From Syngnathus acus (lineage: Eukaryota; Chordata; Actinopteri; Syngnathiformes; Syngnathidae): DNA of 64,000 nucleotides. Shown in pieces: positions 1-12,200 of this stretch (positions within the stretch are counted from its first letter, which is position 1; each line of letters opens with the position of its first letter). The notes under the pieces are model-generated. The model was given only the letters and a program-made list of their open reading frames with translations, did not search any database and was not told where the DNA came from. The stretch spans positions 3,183,053-3,247,052 of the forward strand of contig NC_051093.1 of the NCBI RefSeq assembly GCF_901709675.1, read 5' to 3'. Made by a program: the position numbers and the translations under genes.

Positions 1-96
1 TAGCATTTGTATTTTGCGTTAAAAAGCACATCATCAAATGACCATTTAGCGGAAAAGACTTTGTTCAGGTAAAGGCGTTCAGGCTGTACCCGGAAA

Positions 97-225
97 TGAC
101 GTCGGTAAGACGCTCGGGTGCGGACCACGGTGACGTCACGATGCGCTGTCGTCACTTCGGCAAAGTTGGCGTCGCGTACGCGTTGTGCTGGTGGAAAGTC
201 CCCGCGGAACTGCTTGAATAAAAGC
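97..225 (+). promoter_or_regulatory. csf3: csf3 core promoter: CRE, kB-like site, TATA-like box
   Basis: Upstream of the short first coding exon at 310-325 are a palindromic cAMP-response element (TGACGTCA, 131-138), a half-CRE (TGACGTCG, 97-104), a kB-like motif (GGAAAGTCCC, 193-202) and a TATA-like box (GAATAAAAG, 216-224) about 90 bases before the ATG. Inducible kB-type control of G-CSF is known in mammals. Assignment of these motifs as the functional fish promoter is inference from position and sequence only. Confidence 0.55.
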
Positions 226-309
226 CCCAATGGAAGCTGAAGTCCATTCGATCTTCGTCGTCGTCTTGGTCGTGTGGAGCGCGCAAGACACCAAACCGCC
301 GTGACCGAC

Positions 310-2607
310 ATGCACGCATACGCAGGTGAGAGCAGAGCGGAGCAAGCATGCCTTTCGTCTGCCACGCCCCCTCGCCGCTCATGCCATTTTGTCCACTGCA
401 AATTTGATTCTCGTCGTGTCCATTTTCTGCACAACTGGCGAAAAGAGGGGAGAGAGGGGGCAGGCTCCAGTTTTTGGATTCGAACTAAAGTTGCGTCTCC
501 AACAAGCAACAGGAAGTACGAGCTTCAAATTGGTTAGCTCCTGTGTCTTTCCACGTGAGCAAAATACATCACCTCACGTAAATGCATCATCTCACGTTTT
601 GGACCAAAAAAAAAAAACTTTTTGAGACAATCAATACTTGGTTTTTTATATTTGTAGTACAAAAGCTCTAATTTTTGTCCACCTTGTCCAATAATTCAGG
701 CTTTGTCAACCAGTGGTCAGCGGCCCTCTACTGGTCCGGACCGGTATTGAAGGTGGTCAGCAAAATTGAAAAAGGAAAATAATTGTAACATTTTTAAAAA
801 TAAAATGGATTCATTATTTAAGCCAATTTTGTGAATCATTTACCCATCCAAATGATGTCAAATGTAGCTTAGATTTCGAAAATAGACATATATAGGGTGT
901 TTCATAAAGTACGCAGTTTTTAAAAATGCAATAAATCAGCCAAAATCGATGCAAAAGTCAACATTTTTATTTAATTTCATTCAACATATACTTCAATTTA
1001 ATAATGAAAAATGATATCGAGCATATGTCCACCTCCACTTTCTCTGCAGGCAGTCATCCGATCGTTGAAATTAACGATAACTCTTTTGCGGACGTCCCTG
1101 TCGATTTCGCCGATTACCCGTTGAATTTCCATCTTCAGTTCGGTAATCGTTTGAGGTTTGTTCACGTAAACTTGTGACTTCACACATCCCCATAAAAAGA
1201 AGTCACAAGGTGTGAGGTCACATGACCTCGGAGGCCATTCTTGGTCGCCGCCGCGAAGTGAGATCAGACGCTCAGGGAATTACGGTTTCGACCGGGCGAT
1301 TTTCTGGTTGCAACTGACCCAGATTCTTCGAATTTCTGTACCAACCTCGAAACTGTTGTTGCGGTCGGGGCATTGTCACGTCCAAAGATCGCGCGAAGTT
1401 TACGGACAGTCTCTGCGTAGCACTCCCCGTTTTTGTAATGAATTTTCACAATAAGAATGCGTTGCTCGATACTGAACCGCTCCATGGCTACAAAATGGAA
1501 AAACGACAAATGGTCTTCTAATCGGAGTGATAATAGATAACGAAAATGATAGGAACAGTGCTGACAATCTTCAAACAAAAAAATCCCGCGCAATTAAAAA
1601 ACTGCGTACTTTATGAAACATCCTATAGATGCAAATAAATGCCCTGTATAGGTCTATCCTCTTTCGGTGCAAAATAAAATAATATTCCACCAAAGCAGTG
1701 GTACCCTGAGTTGCTTCTTGATTTATAACGGTGGACCAAACTAGTTGATAACTTCTGCAATAATTAATCTGTTTCCTGCCTCAGTTTTCCAGCTTCTGTG
1801 CTGCTTCCTGTTCCCGCGGACAATCCACACAGCGCCAGCCATTGCCCCTTCGCCAGGCTTGCAAGATGCGCTGGAACGAGCTGGGATGCTGGCCGACAAA
1901 ATCTCCAGGGACGTCCCCACCACGCTCGCCCAGGTCGGCTGTCTCGCTATCAACGTTTGCTCGCTCATTCTTTCGCTCGACGCTTGCTGACCATGCCCGC
2001 TTTCTCCCTTTGCAGGCTTCGACCCTTGACCTCACGAGCCCCATCGGTGACCTTCAGATGCTCGCCGCCACCCTCAACATCCCTCCAGTGCCTGTCCTCA
2101 AGCCCCTGTCCCCAAACTTCAACGTGGTCAGTTTACCCAATACAACCGAAACCTTTTTTTGGTGGCGAACAAACTTGATCTTCTTGTTCTAGCTTGATAA
2201 TGTGTTTTGTCGCCCCCTGCAGGACATGTGCCTGAATCGCATGGCAGCCGGCGTGCGGATGTTCCAGGGTCTTTTGGGAGCTCTGTCGGAGCGCCTTGGT
2301 GGTCTGGAACGCCTTCAAGCCGACCTGCGAGACCTACTTGCTCACATTGCAAAGGTAACGTCCATGCTAACGCTAACCATTTGGGACTTGCTGACGACCG
2401 TTGTCGTGCTTACAGGTCCGGGAGGCGGCCTGGCCCGGTGGCGACGAGACCAACCAGGATGAGCATCTTGACCAATGGGCGGGGCTTGCGGCACAGCTCC
2501 ATGGCGACTACGAGGTTCAGGCGGCCGTTCACTTGACGCTCACGCAGCTTCGATCCTTCGCTCATGACATCATCCGAAGCCTGCGAGCCATCGCCGCCCA
2601 GCGCTAA
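310..2607 (+). CDS. csf3: granulocyte colony-stimulating factor (G-CSF), five exons
   Basis: Secreted four-helix cytokine that drives granulocyte production through the G-CSF receptor. Exons: 310-325, 1785-1933, 2016-2123, 2223-2354 and 2416-2607. The 16-base first exon ends in phase 1 and joins in frame to exon 2, giving a signal peptide beginning MHAYAVFQLLCCFLF. Exon 3 holds the LNIPPVPVLKPL segment, equivalent to LGIPWAPLSS in human G-CSF. Exon 4 holds MCLNRM..MFQGLLGALS, equivalent to the CLSQL..YQGLLQALE helix. The short first exon and five-exon layout match mammalian CSF3, and exon 3 is 108 bases, the length of the human one. Stop TAA is at 2605-2607. Exon 1 is the least certain part; an alternative in-frame ATG exists at 1745 inside intron 1. 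Intron 1 (1.46 kb) contains a mariner-type insertion. Whether this is csf3a or csf3b cannot be told from one locus. Confidence 0.83.
893..1625 (-). mobile_element. Tc1/mariner-type element, internally deleted
   Basis: The element has terminal inverted repeats of about 30 bases (GGGTGTTTCATAAAGTACGC at the left, its near-perfect complement ending at 1625) and TA at both junctions, inside csf3 intron 1. On the minus strand it keeps two transposase pieces: a helix-turn-helix N-terminus (MERFSIEQRILIVKIHYKNG, about 1482-1264) and the C-terminal part with DLTPCDFFLWG and VYVNKPQTI (about 1240-998). The middle of the transposase is missing and the two pieces are out of frame, so the copy is not autonomous. 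The superfamily call rests on TIRs, TA target and the C-terminal motif. Confidence 0.85.
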
Positions 2608-2867
2608 GACGATGGATGTGATACGCCGTCCGGAAATACTGGGACCATCCTCCTCTTCTTGCGCCGCCTCCTACTGGACAGACCCTGCGACAGGAATGAC
2701 GAGGAACTGACTTTGACGTCCGTGGCGGCGGTGGGCGGGGCTCGCAGTCAGCTACGGTGAGGAATGCGATGAGCTGAGACTTGGCGAGCACGCCGAGACA
2801 CGCTCGCCAAATGCTTCTCACGAGAAGCTTCTCGCACTTTTCTGCACACTTGCCTTACTTAAGGGAA

Positions 2868-2950
2868 CCTTATTTATTGATCTAATGTTTCACTTTTTAT
2901 ATTTATGAATTAATCATTCATATTTATTTATCATAATCTTATTTATTTTT
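2868..2950 (+). promoter_or_regulatory. csf3: AU-rich element in the csf3 3' UTR
   Basis: About 260 bases after the csf3 stop there is a cluster of ATTTA pentamers, including the nonamer TTATTTATT (2870-2878) and the overlapping ATTTATTTA (2922-2930), plus further copies at 2900 and 2941. AREs of this kind destabilise cytokine mRNAs, including mammalian CSF3. The function here is inferred. Confidence 0.6.
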
Positions 2951-2953
2951 ATG

Positions 2954-3690
2954 AATGGAGTGCAACAGCTTCTTGTCTTGGGCTGTGATGGGAATCACGC
3001 CACATCCTCTACATAGTAGGGGTGCAACAATTCATCAATTAACTGATGAGAACTCGATGATCAAATGAACTGATAACTATTTTGATAACCACTTTTAGAG
3101 ACTTTGTTGAACTTAACTGAGCGTAATTTCAGTACCTCAACAGTAAGCATCCTCCAATTTCTATTGTCCGTCATGAAAGCAGACTTATCTATGTCAGCTT
3201 TGACTTTGCAAGACAATCGACATTTTTGCCGATTTTTCTAATGGATGTTACGGCCCAAACCAGAGAATGAATCATCAACAATTTCACTGTCAATTTCAGA
3301 TAATGTCCTGTTTCCTAATAAAGTGATGAGAATTAAATTTGTTGGACTTTAATGATTCAGCAAAAAAGTCAGCAAATGATCGTTCACACACACGTCACAC
3401 GGAGGAACGATGTCCTTGTAGTCATTCTTTTTGATTTGGAAATCATCAAAATCCCTACACTGCACTGAGTGATCGACTCCCCACACATGCTTTGGGTCTC
3501 TTGATGAGTGACACTTCCTGTCCTTTCACAATAAGAGCCTTTTTATTGGAAAGCACGCTCATGACAGCAAATGTCTCCCACAGATCGAGTTAACAGCATT
3601 TGCGTCTGGTTTGCATATGAGGGAGAGAAATGCAGTTTGACCATATTTGGCTCCGAACTCAGGTCGCCTCTGGCCCCTCAGAGGTCAGCC
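2954..3690. other. csf3-samd14 tail-to-tail intergenic region
   Basis: No gene is visible. The segment from about 3017 starts with AGGGGTGCAACAATTCATC, the typical left end of fish hAT-like non-autonomous elements, but no matching right end is found. It probably holds the 3' UTRs of both flanking genes plus one decayed repeat. Confidence 0.4.
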
Positions 3691-3695
3691 AGCGT

Positions 3696-5542
3696 TCAGT
3701 TCCTGCGCTGCTCGCGCTGCTTGCGGCGCTCTTTGTCCTTGTGCTTGGCGCTTTTCTTGTCCTTGTCGGCCGCCGTCTGCAAGACTTTGATGCGCCGCTT
3801 GAGAGCGCCGCGGTCGCACGAGCTCAGCACACCCAGTCCCTGCGAGAAACAAAACCGCTAAAATCTAGCCCCACTTTTGAACCTGTTGTCCGGCGGCTAA
3901 CTGGGGCTACTTCAAGCCAACACGCACTCACGCTTACCTTGAGCTTTCCACCGTCCAACTGGAGCAGCGAGCGTCCGTCCACGTGTCCAGCTTGGAATTC
4001 GGGGACGTACTGGTCCATGCTCAGCTCACGCAGCCACTCACACACCTGCTGACTCGTCCACGACGACACCGCGGAAGGTGCCTCGTCACCCAGCTGACAC
4101 ACGCACACATGCACACACACACACCAAAAAAAAATTGTCAGCGTCATCAGCCTAAGCTTTGCAGGCACCACTCAAGCTCATGAAATCATGAGCGTGTGTG
4201 TGTGTGTGTGTGTGTACATAAATGCGCTACCTCGTCAGAAGACTGCGACAGAGTCTGGTAGGGGTGGGAGGAGGACATGGAAGAGGACAACTCCACATGA
4301 GGACACATAGACAGGGACGTCTGAGGAGAAGAAAAGTCCTCGCTCAAAGAAGACTCCTGCAAAAAAAATTATTTTTCTTACTTCCACTTTGAGGAGACGC
4401 ATTGACACATTTTCTTTGCTTCTGTCCAATCAATTGTCTCGCTGTGACGTCACACACACATTTTAGCGACTGTGTCAAAGTCAAAGTCTGCTTTATTGTC
4501 AATTTCTTCACATGCCAAGACACACAAAGAAATCGAAATAACGTTCCCACTAGCTGTTAGCTTGTAGCATCATATTGGTTAGCACGTGTACCTGTGAGCA
4601 AGACTTTGGGGGCTCAGGGCCAGCCACAGGCTGCGTTTGCGGGGACCCGGGAGTTGTTCCCGACGAGGAAAACCAGGAAAAGGAGACAAAGGATGTGGAC
4701 GCTCGCGAAGATGACGAACAGTCTCGTTCTCTGAGACTCTCAGACGTGTCTCTGGGAGGAGATACGTGAAGGTCAGAGGTCAGTGTGTGTGCGGGGGGCG
4801 TGGTCAAACTCACCTGGCGCCTCCCTCGCTGGACCGCTTGTCTCGTTTGTCCAGTTTGTCCTTCTTCACTCGAAGGTATGAGCGCCTGAGCGTCACGCTG
4901 ATCACATGACAAAAGTGTCAGTGACATCACAAACGTGAGGGGCGGAGCTTACTCAACACAAACATGGCAAGCTGCACTCACCCCAAATCCTGGAAGCGTC
5001 TTTTGGTTTTCTGGTCAAGCAGCACTGGAGCAGGGTCGGCAGGACTCGAATCTCGACTGGACTCGGACACCAGAACTGATGCACGCACACACACAGAAGC
5101 ACAAACGCACAAAGTCATATTACGTGTGTGTGTGTGCGTGTGCGTGTGTGTACCTTCGCTGTCCGGCCTCCTGCTCCTTCGCGTGTAAACAGGCGAGGCA
5201 TCAGAGGAGGCGGGGCATGACTTGGAAAGCGAACTGGTGGCCAAAGCTTCTTGAGACGTGTCATTGGTTAGTTGGTGGTAGCGTGCCCGTGGGGCCACGG
5301 CCAATGACAGGCTGGCATCATCCGGCAAGCGACGCACCTGAGAAACATCAACAGCGAGTCGACAATGTTTGGGTATCTTTTACACGTTTTGAATGCCGAG
5401 TTTGACAAACCAGTGATGTGTCAAAGGAGAAGGCGGCACTGCGTGCCGACAGCAGCAAATCAGGTGAAGGGGAGGAGCCTCGCATTGTGACTTGGAGAGG
5501 TGCATGGACGGAGAAGGTTGCATTGTCCTGCAGTTCACACAC

Positions 5543-5612
<70 letters not shown>

Positions 5613-5968
5613 ACGCTGGTTAGATGCTGTCACCTATACACACATGCATGCGCGTACCTGTTTCCTCTCCAGACTGTCGTCACCGTTGTCATCATTGGAG
5701 CTGACGCTGTCATGGCAACGGGAGCGAGAGGGGCGGTGCCTGCGGCTCAGCTGTGCCCGCCCCTTCTGGATGCTGTTGTCCAGCAGCTCCGTCTCTGGAA
5801 TCACTGAATTCAACTCTGACACATGCAAACATGCATACACAGGTGGGTTACCTGATGATGTTATCACGTTACATGACATATGGCGTTAGATGTTAACTTT
5901 GGCATCAGAGCCTATCGGCCTTGCTACTTACCAAACACGCTGTCACTGTCGTCCAAACCGGCGGACAT
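3696..5968 (-). CDS. samd14: sterile alpha motif domain-containing protein 14
   Basis: Neurabin-related protein with a C-terminal SAM domain; in mammals SAMD14 is linked to actin-capping and SCF/Kit signalling. Ten exons in transcription order: 5968-5932, 5815-5658, 5527-5411, 5337-5154, 5075-4982, 4885-4814, 4751-4592, 4356-4231, 4093-3938, 3839-3696. They total 1248 bases, i.e. 415 residues, against about 417 for human SAMD14. The start MSAGLDDSDSVFELNSVIPE and the motif KTKRRFQDLG are in the N-terminal half; RSYLRVKKDKLDKRDKR is central. The SAM domain (WTSQQVCEWLRELSMDQYVP .. DGRSLLQLDGGKLK) spans exons 9-10, followed by a very basic tail (KHKDKERRKQREQRRN). The SAM resembles that of neurabins, but there is no PDZ or PP1-binding region, which favours samd14. 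Introns carry microsatellites and a LINE tail. Confidence 0.87.
4475..4556 (-). mobile_element. LINE 3'-end fragment
   Basis: An 80-base stretch starting GTCAAAGTCAAAGTCTGC is nearly identical to the 3' end of the LINE fragment at 57139-58239. It is a 5'-truncated insertion in the intron between samd14 exons 7 and 8, same orientation as the longer copy. Confidence 0.75.
5534..5608. repeat. (CA)n microsatellite
   Basis: Nearly pure CA dinucleotide array of about 75 bases in a samd14 intron. Shorter GT/CA tracts lie nearby at 4193-4215 and 5120-5152. Long ORFs translating as alternating H/T or C/V here are repeat artefacts. Confidence 0.95.
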
Positions 5969-8900
5969 GACTTAGCGCTTTCTGAAAGACCACACACACG
6001 CACACACACGAGAGGAAGAGTCAGGACAAGATGACTCAGCTGTTTAGGATGCAGGCTGGAGGAGGGAGTGGTCGAGACAGGCAGTGACACGGAAAGGTGA
6101 ACGAGAGATTAACAGAAAATGAGTTCGAGAAAGCGAAAGACAGTGAGGGCAACAGGACAGGAAGCGCTGACGTCATCACATGTTCAACAGCTCAAGCACG
6201 CACACACCTCATTCCCTGGCACTTCAATGTTGTCATGCAGTGAAGAGAAATGAGGATGAGGATGAGGAAGAAGGTGTTGGCGATAGAGATGATGGCGATG
6301 AAGAAAGAAAGCGAGCGGCGGATCCTCACGTCATGTCACTTGCCGGCTGGAGGCGGGAAAAGTGCTGCCTCATGCACGCAGCATCAGCACCAGCGCGGCC
6401 ACGAGCGCGGGCACGCGCACCGTCTGGAACCAACCATCGCCAAGGAGGAGGCGGGGGGCTCACAGGTGTCTTGAATCCATAATAACAAGCGAATGCGAAA
6501 TACCGTGAGGATGCGAAACTAAAATCTTGTGAAGTCGTTTTTTCTATATAGATCTTGTTGCATTGTCTCCTTTGTTTTGATTATTAGCGATGACGTCATG
6601 AGGGCAAACATCGTGCCGCCTTGCGTGAACAACTGCTAGTCGCCAGATGGCGCCATAGAAACATCACCGGCGGAGCAGGAAGCGCTCAGTGGTGGGCGGG
6701 ATTTGCGTGAGGGAGGAAGGGACGAAGGCGGGGCGGCAGGGGGCAAGCTGAGACAAGCAGGTCTCGGAGGTGGGCGGGGCCATACACAGGAACCTGTTCC
6801 CCGATTTTCACACACATATACACACACATACACACTCACTGACGGACACATGCAACACAAGTACACAACAATTACATGACAAGTCCACGAGGACACCCCG
6901 TCATGGCTGTTGTGCTTCTGCTTGGACTCGAGGTAACTCCAACTACTTTTTACTACACTTGCATTCATCTGCACAAACACACCCACACGAACGCACACAC
7001 ACTTTAACACACACTTCTATGGAGTTGCGCATTTGTGTATTATGTCGACCTCGATCGTCGGAGTAATAGTAGACGCAATAGTAGAGTTGTGTGCGCAGTT
7101 TCGTTTCTGTTATCTAAAGTTATATAGCAAGGAAAGACTGGAAGAACGTAAGTTGCGTGTGTGTTTTTTGTTAGCTTGTTAGCGTTGAGCTCCTGCGTGC
7201 GCGCGCGAGCGTGCGGTTGGAATGTGCGGCGCGGTTGGGTGTGTTTGCTTGTGTGCACATCAACCGACAAAAGAAACAAGTACAAGTTCTCAACTTTCTT
7301 CAACTTCCATGATTCGATCTTGCCGTCAAATCCAAAAAGTAGTTCCTCTGATCATAAATTCTCGTGGCAGGTAATTGTCGGCGTTAGTAGCAGTCGTGCT
7401 TGCATTAGCCTTAATTGTAATAATATTAAATAATTATTATATTGTTGTTTTATGCTATGATAATGAACTCATTTTAGTGCTAGCAGCGTCACAATATTAG
7501 TAGTATAATTATTCTAGTATCCATAGTAATAGCACTAGTATTATAAGTGTGTCATAGTGTAAGTAGCATTTGTAGTATTTGTAATATTTGAGAATATCAG
7601 AAGTAGTAATATAAAAGCAGTAGGATGATTCGTCACATAGCAGAAGTAGCTGTTGTATCAGTTGGTACTGTATCATTGGGGCAGTATTAGTCAGTAGTAT
7701 TGTAGTACAGCAGTAGTACCAGGAGTATAGTAGAAGGTATATGTGGTTTATCCCAAAATGCCCTTTAGGGAAGCTCCTGAAGTGTTTTCTTCCATCACGT
7801 CCATGCTCACTGTCGCTCAACGGTCTGGTGATGGCCAATTGGAGCGGAGTGTTTCTGAACGTGCCATGACGGGTCATGTGACACTTTCAAAATGTCACCT
7901 GACACATTTGTGACCCTGCTCACCGGCGCACAGGCCAAAGGTAGTTTAGTGTCACTTGACTTTAAGGTCTTGTCCGATTGGTCGACGAATCTCATGTTTG
8001 CTTTGACGATTGATAGGGAATTTAATGTGTGCACGCATGTGTGTTTCCAGCCTGTGGGGAGGGTGTGCTCATGGGACTCGCAAACACACAGGGGCTGGAA
8101 TTCAAGAAGGCCCCATGAGTCATGACACACCTGAAACACACAGACACACTGTTTGAGGTGTGTTCAGGTGTGTCGGGCATCAATATGCTGACTCAACAAA
8201 TGAATTTAATTGTCATTATTAACCTGCTTTTGTTGTAATGGAAATAGCATAGAATGTCTTCAGAAATGAAAAGTTGGATTTATCTCAAATATTCTTTATT
8301 TGGGATATTTTTCAATATAATATTTATTTGTCAATGTGAATGCTTGTCAATCTGTCTTGATATGTGCTCTGCCACTGATTGGTGACCAGTCTTTCAGGTA
8401 AGCATGAACGACCGGTCCCATGCACAACATACTAATATAGCCAACCTTCATTCGACTTTGTGACTTTGCTGAATGCTGAAGCAGTGGCACTATTGTTGTG
8501 TGACAAAGACAGGAAACACACTCAGACACACACTCTCCTCTGTGTGTGTGTGTGTGTGCGAGTATCTAAAAGTGTGTCAGTCAAGTGACAGACTTTGAAC
8601 CCAGAGCTCTCCACAATAACTCACTAAGTCACATATAAAACACACACTGTGTGTTCGTACATGTACGCGGATGTGTCTGTGATGTCACTGAGAGGTGGCG
8701 ACTGGTGGGCGTGGCCTCGGACTGACAGGAAGCAGACATTTCCCTCTGTAAACAAAACAAGGCCGAGATGCGCCTCCTACTATTGTTCTACGTATGTGTG
8801 TGAGTGTGCGTGTTGTGTGTGCGCATAAAACAACATGACCTTTATTTGGAGACAGAAATGACGTCATACATGGAAAAGCTTATGTGTTGACTCGTGTGGT

Positions 8901-9213
8901 GACTGGCGTCAGTGTTCACTCTTTTGTGTTTGTTGAATACTTTGTGTATAGGTGTGTGTGTGTGCGAATGTGCTGCATGGCGTGTACGTACGTGTGTTGA
9001 CTCCTGTACGTGTAGCGTGGGACATGTCACGGCAGGGCGGATGCGAACACGTGGAACATTCCACTGACACCCATTTTGTGTGCACACTGCCACACTTCAG
9101 GTGATCTTTGTACTTCCTGTTCTAGGGTGCGGATGGTTACCCTTGACCTTTCACCTCTCACCTGTGACCCAGCCGCCTGTCCGTCAAGCTGAGGGGGCGA
9201 GTCTGCTATCACC
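5969..9213. other. intergenic region between samd14 and arhgap27 starts
   Basis: Head-to-head gap between two divergent genes. No protein-coding exon could be supported. It holds GC-rich stretches (6350-6480, 6660-6790) and many CA/TG-rich tracts. From 7370 to 7745 it is AT-rich with a degenerate GTA/TAG triplet pattern, probably a decayed simple repeat. Non-coding 5' exons of arhgap27 may lie here but are not visible by sequence alone. Confidence 0.4.
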
Positions 9214-12200
9214 ATGGCAACCACATCCACCTTGCTGGGCAAAGGTTAGTCTTGCTTGACGTTTTCCCCTCTCCAAAAATGTCGCAAATGATCAGAATTT
9301 TTTATTTTACTGCCAACTCTAGAAATTCAGGTCTGGAATGAGTACAGTATGTCATTTTGCAAGCTCAAATGTGTTGTCTGTTTGTTGGAGGTGTGGGTCT
9401 GGTGCTGGTGGAATTCCAGTACGAATATGAGGGTCGAGATGGCTCCATCATCTCCATCAAGCCCAACGAGCGCTACGTCTTGCTGGCCAAGACCAACGCC
9501 CACTGGTGGCAGGTGCGGAGGGACTACGCCTCCAAACCCTTCTACATCCCGGCCAAGTACGTCAAGGAGCTCCCGCCCGATGTGCCGTCCCCTCTGGACT
9601 TTGCCCACCCACCCGCTCCCGAAGCCACTCCGGTCCCTGCTCCGGTGGCGGCCCCCGTTCCCGTGCCGGTCGCCGTGCCGGTCGCCGTGCCGGTCCCCGT
9701 GCCGGTCCCCGTAACGATTCCCGTTCCTAAGGGTGTGGAGGAGCCGGGCGGAATCAGAAGCAAACCCGCTGACGAAGTCACCATCCGGCTCAAACCGGAC
9801 ACGTCCGGCGGCTATCGCAAGACAGACAACCGGATGTCCACATTCGGTGTCCCGCTGGACTTTATGGATCTGCCACCGCCCCTCCCTGTCGCGCCCCCGC
9901 GTCACTCCAGTGCTACATCGGGCCCCGACCCCGCCAAAAAGACAGACGGCGTAACGGAGAAAAATCTGCCCGAGGAACACAAAGACGCCGGTTTCGGCCC
10001 GGCCAAGACCGCCGCCACCCGACCCCACGTACTGCCCATCCCCGTGGACACGCCCACTGTACCCGAGGTGCAGGCCCTCAAGGACCCTGAGAGCAGACCT
10101 TCGCGGGAAGACCAAGAAGAGACGGTGGTCACGCAGGAAGAGATAGAAGAGGAAGAGGAAGCCATCGAGGCCACGGAGGACAGTGAACAGGACAGCGACG
10201 GCCAGGAGGAGAAAGAGGAGCAAAAAGAGGAAGAAAAGTCCAACCATATCTACGAGTCCATCCAGGATCTGCACTTGGATGACCTGATTGGACAATCCAA
10301 CTCAACTCCGCCCCCCAAACAGGTAAAAGCCATGAGCAATGTGCCACCTTCTGCAACTTTTCACAATTGGGTGCCATTCCAAATGTACAAGTGCAACAAT
10401 TAATTGTAGAGGCAATTATGTTGTTCGGGGTGTCATGACTGTGGCTAGCGAAGCATGATGAAGAATTTGATGGCTTCTCGTCGCCTTGACGACGGACGCC
10501 AGTTGACAAAAGAAACTCGAGGAGGAAGCGTGAAATATTTATTCATCCCTGCGTGTGTTTGTACCATTTGTCTTGGCACCGGCAGGCCTGTGACCCCGCC
10601 CCCGAGCAGTTGCAGGTGCCTGACCCCGCCCCCTCCACTATAGACCACACCCTCGCCTCTTCAAGCACCTCCTCTGAAATAATAAGCCTCTCCCCCGCCA
10701 GCCCGGAAAAGGGATGGCAGGTCAGTGCGCGCACATTTTGGATGCTGAAAAGAATCCGAATCAGAATGCTGTGTTGTTTTATTGTGAAAGGCTTCTGTTG
10801 CAGATGCACACGGACCAGGAGAGCGGCAGAGTGTTTTACTTCCACCCGCTGACGCGACAGAGCACCTGGACGCAGCCGCGTTCGCCCTCGCCGAACCCGT
10901 CGTCCCCCATGTCCTTGTCCCCCGTCCCTTCCTCTTTGTCGCCGACACTCTCGCAGGTAAAAAAACAAAAACAAAAAGAAACGCGCACCAGACCTTGTGC
11001 GCGACTTCATCAATAACCAGGTCGAGTTGTTAAACAATACAAATAGGAATATTAAGACAACCGTACAGTTCAAATGAAAGGCAAATACAAATTGTGCCCA
11101 AATTAAAGAATTCTTAAAGATTAAAGTCAAATGCAATATATTTTACTCAAAAATAAAATGCTAAAGTGCTTTCCCTCCAGTCTGGCTGCGAGATGTGGGA
11201 GCAACTGACAGACAAAAACTCGGGGAGGCTCTACTACTACAACCCTGTCTCTGGCGCCACCTCCTGGAATGCCCCCACGCTGGCGCCCCACATCGATGAC
11301 GCCGCCGGACCCGCCGACGGCCCGGTACGAGTTCAGTGCCTGTGGTTTAACGGTCAGGTGTTATGCTACAAATATTTGATTGTTTGTGTGTGTGGGTTGA
11401 ACGTGAAGCCTCCGCTGCCGGAAGAAGATTATCCTGTTGATGCAAACAGCGACAATGACGCCGTCTTTACTACGGTACCTCCCACAACGCACGCACACAG
11501 AAAGACATGCAGTTTCACGGTTTCAAGCAAATATTTCAAAATCCCTATGTTGTGATTAGGAACTATTTGATCTGTAATTTCAATATTAGCCGTTCTTTGC
11601 AGAGGTAAAATCAGAATTGACTGACTATTGGTATTAATAACAACGGTGCGGCAACATATGTAGACATACAAACAAAGAATGAAAAATCTGCCCATTAAAA
11701 AATCACTTTGAAATGTCCCGTCTCTATGACAACCGCGCAATGATTTTTATGTCTCGTGGTTTTTCCCAGCATGTTTGCCAGCAGGATAATCCCAGGCTGC
11801 ACCTGGAGCGCAAAGATGGCTTCCGAATGTCAAATGGTGCACCCGATCAGCGCGTGGCGTGGCGACACAGCGTGGCCGAGGATGTGAGTCGATGATCGCA
11901 TGTTGGCATGACTGGCGGCGGGCTGACAAAGTTGATTGTGCTCCCCAGACGTTTGCTTCTCGACACTTTGCCGACTTCAGGCGGGACTCGCCTGACAGTA
12001 CGCAGGTACACGCACACGCAAACAGAAAATGCACGCAAACGCAATGTCATGCAGACAAACACAACACAGCACATACACCGACGCACACATGGACAGGTTT
12101 ACACGCAAACATGCACAACGTGCTGATGATGTCATTTTGTTTCAAGCACTATGATAGGTTCGGATTGAGAAGGAATCTGTCCAATCGCAGCTCAGACTCC

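Noticed and set aside
136-625. Small ORFs on both strands at the left edge
   Set aside because: They overlap the csf3 promoter and first exon, and show no domain or homology.
5348-5889. ORFs rich in CV or HT repeats
   Set aside because: Translations of the (CA)n microsatellite; no domain outside the repeat.
9327-10295. Long 322-residue minus-strand ORF opposite arhgap27
   Set aside because: It is antisense to the SH3-containing exon, in GC-rich stop-poor DNA with a coding minisatellite; its GDRHGDRHGD repeats are the shadow of the PV tract.
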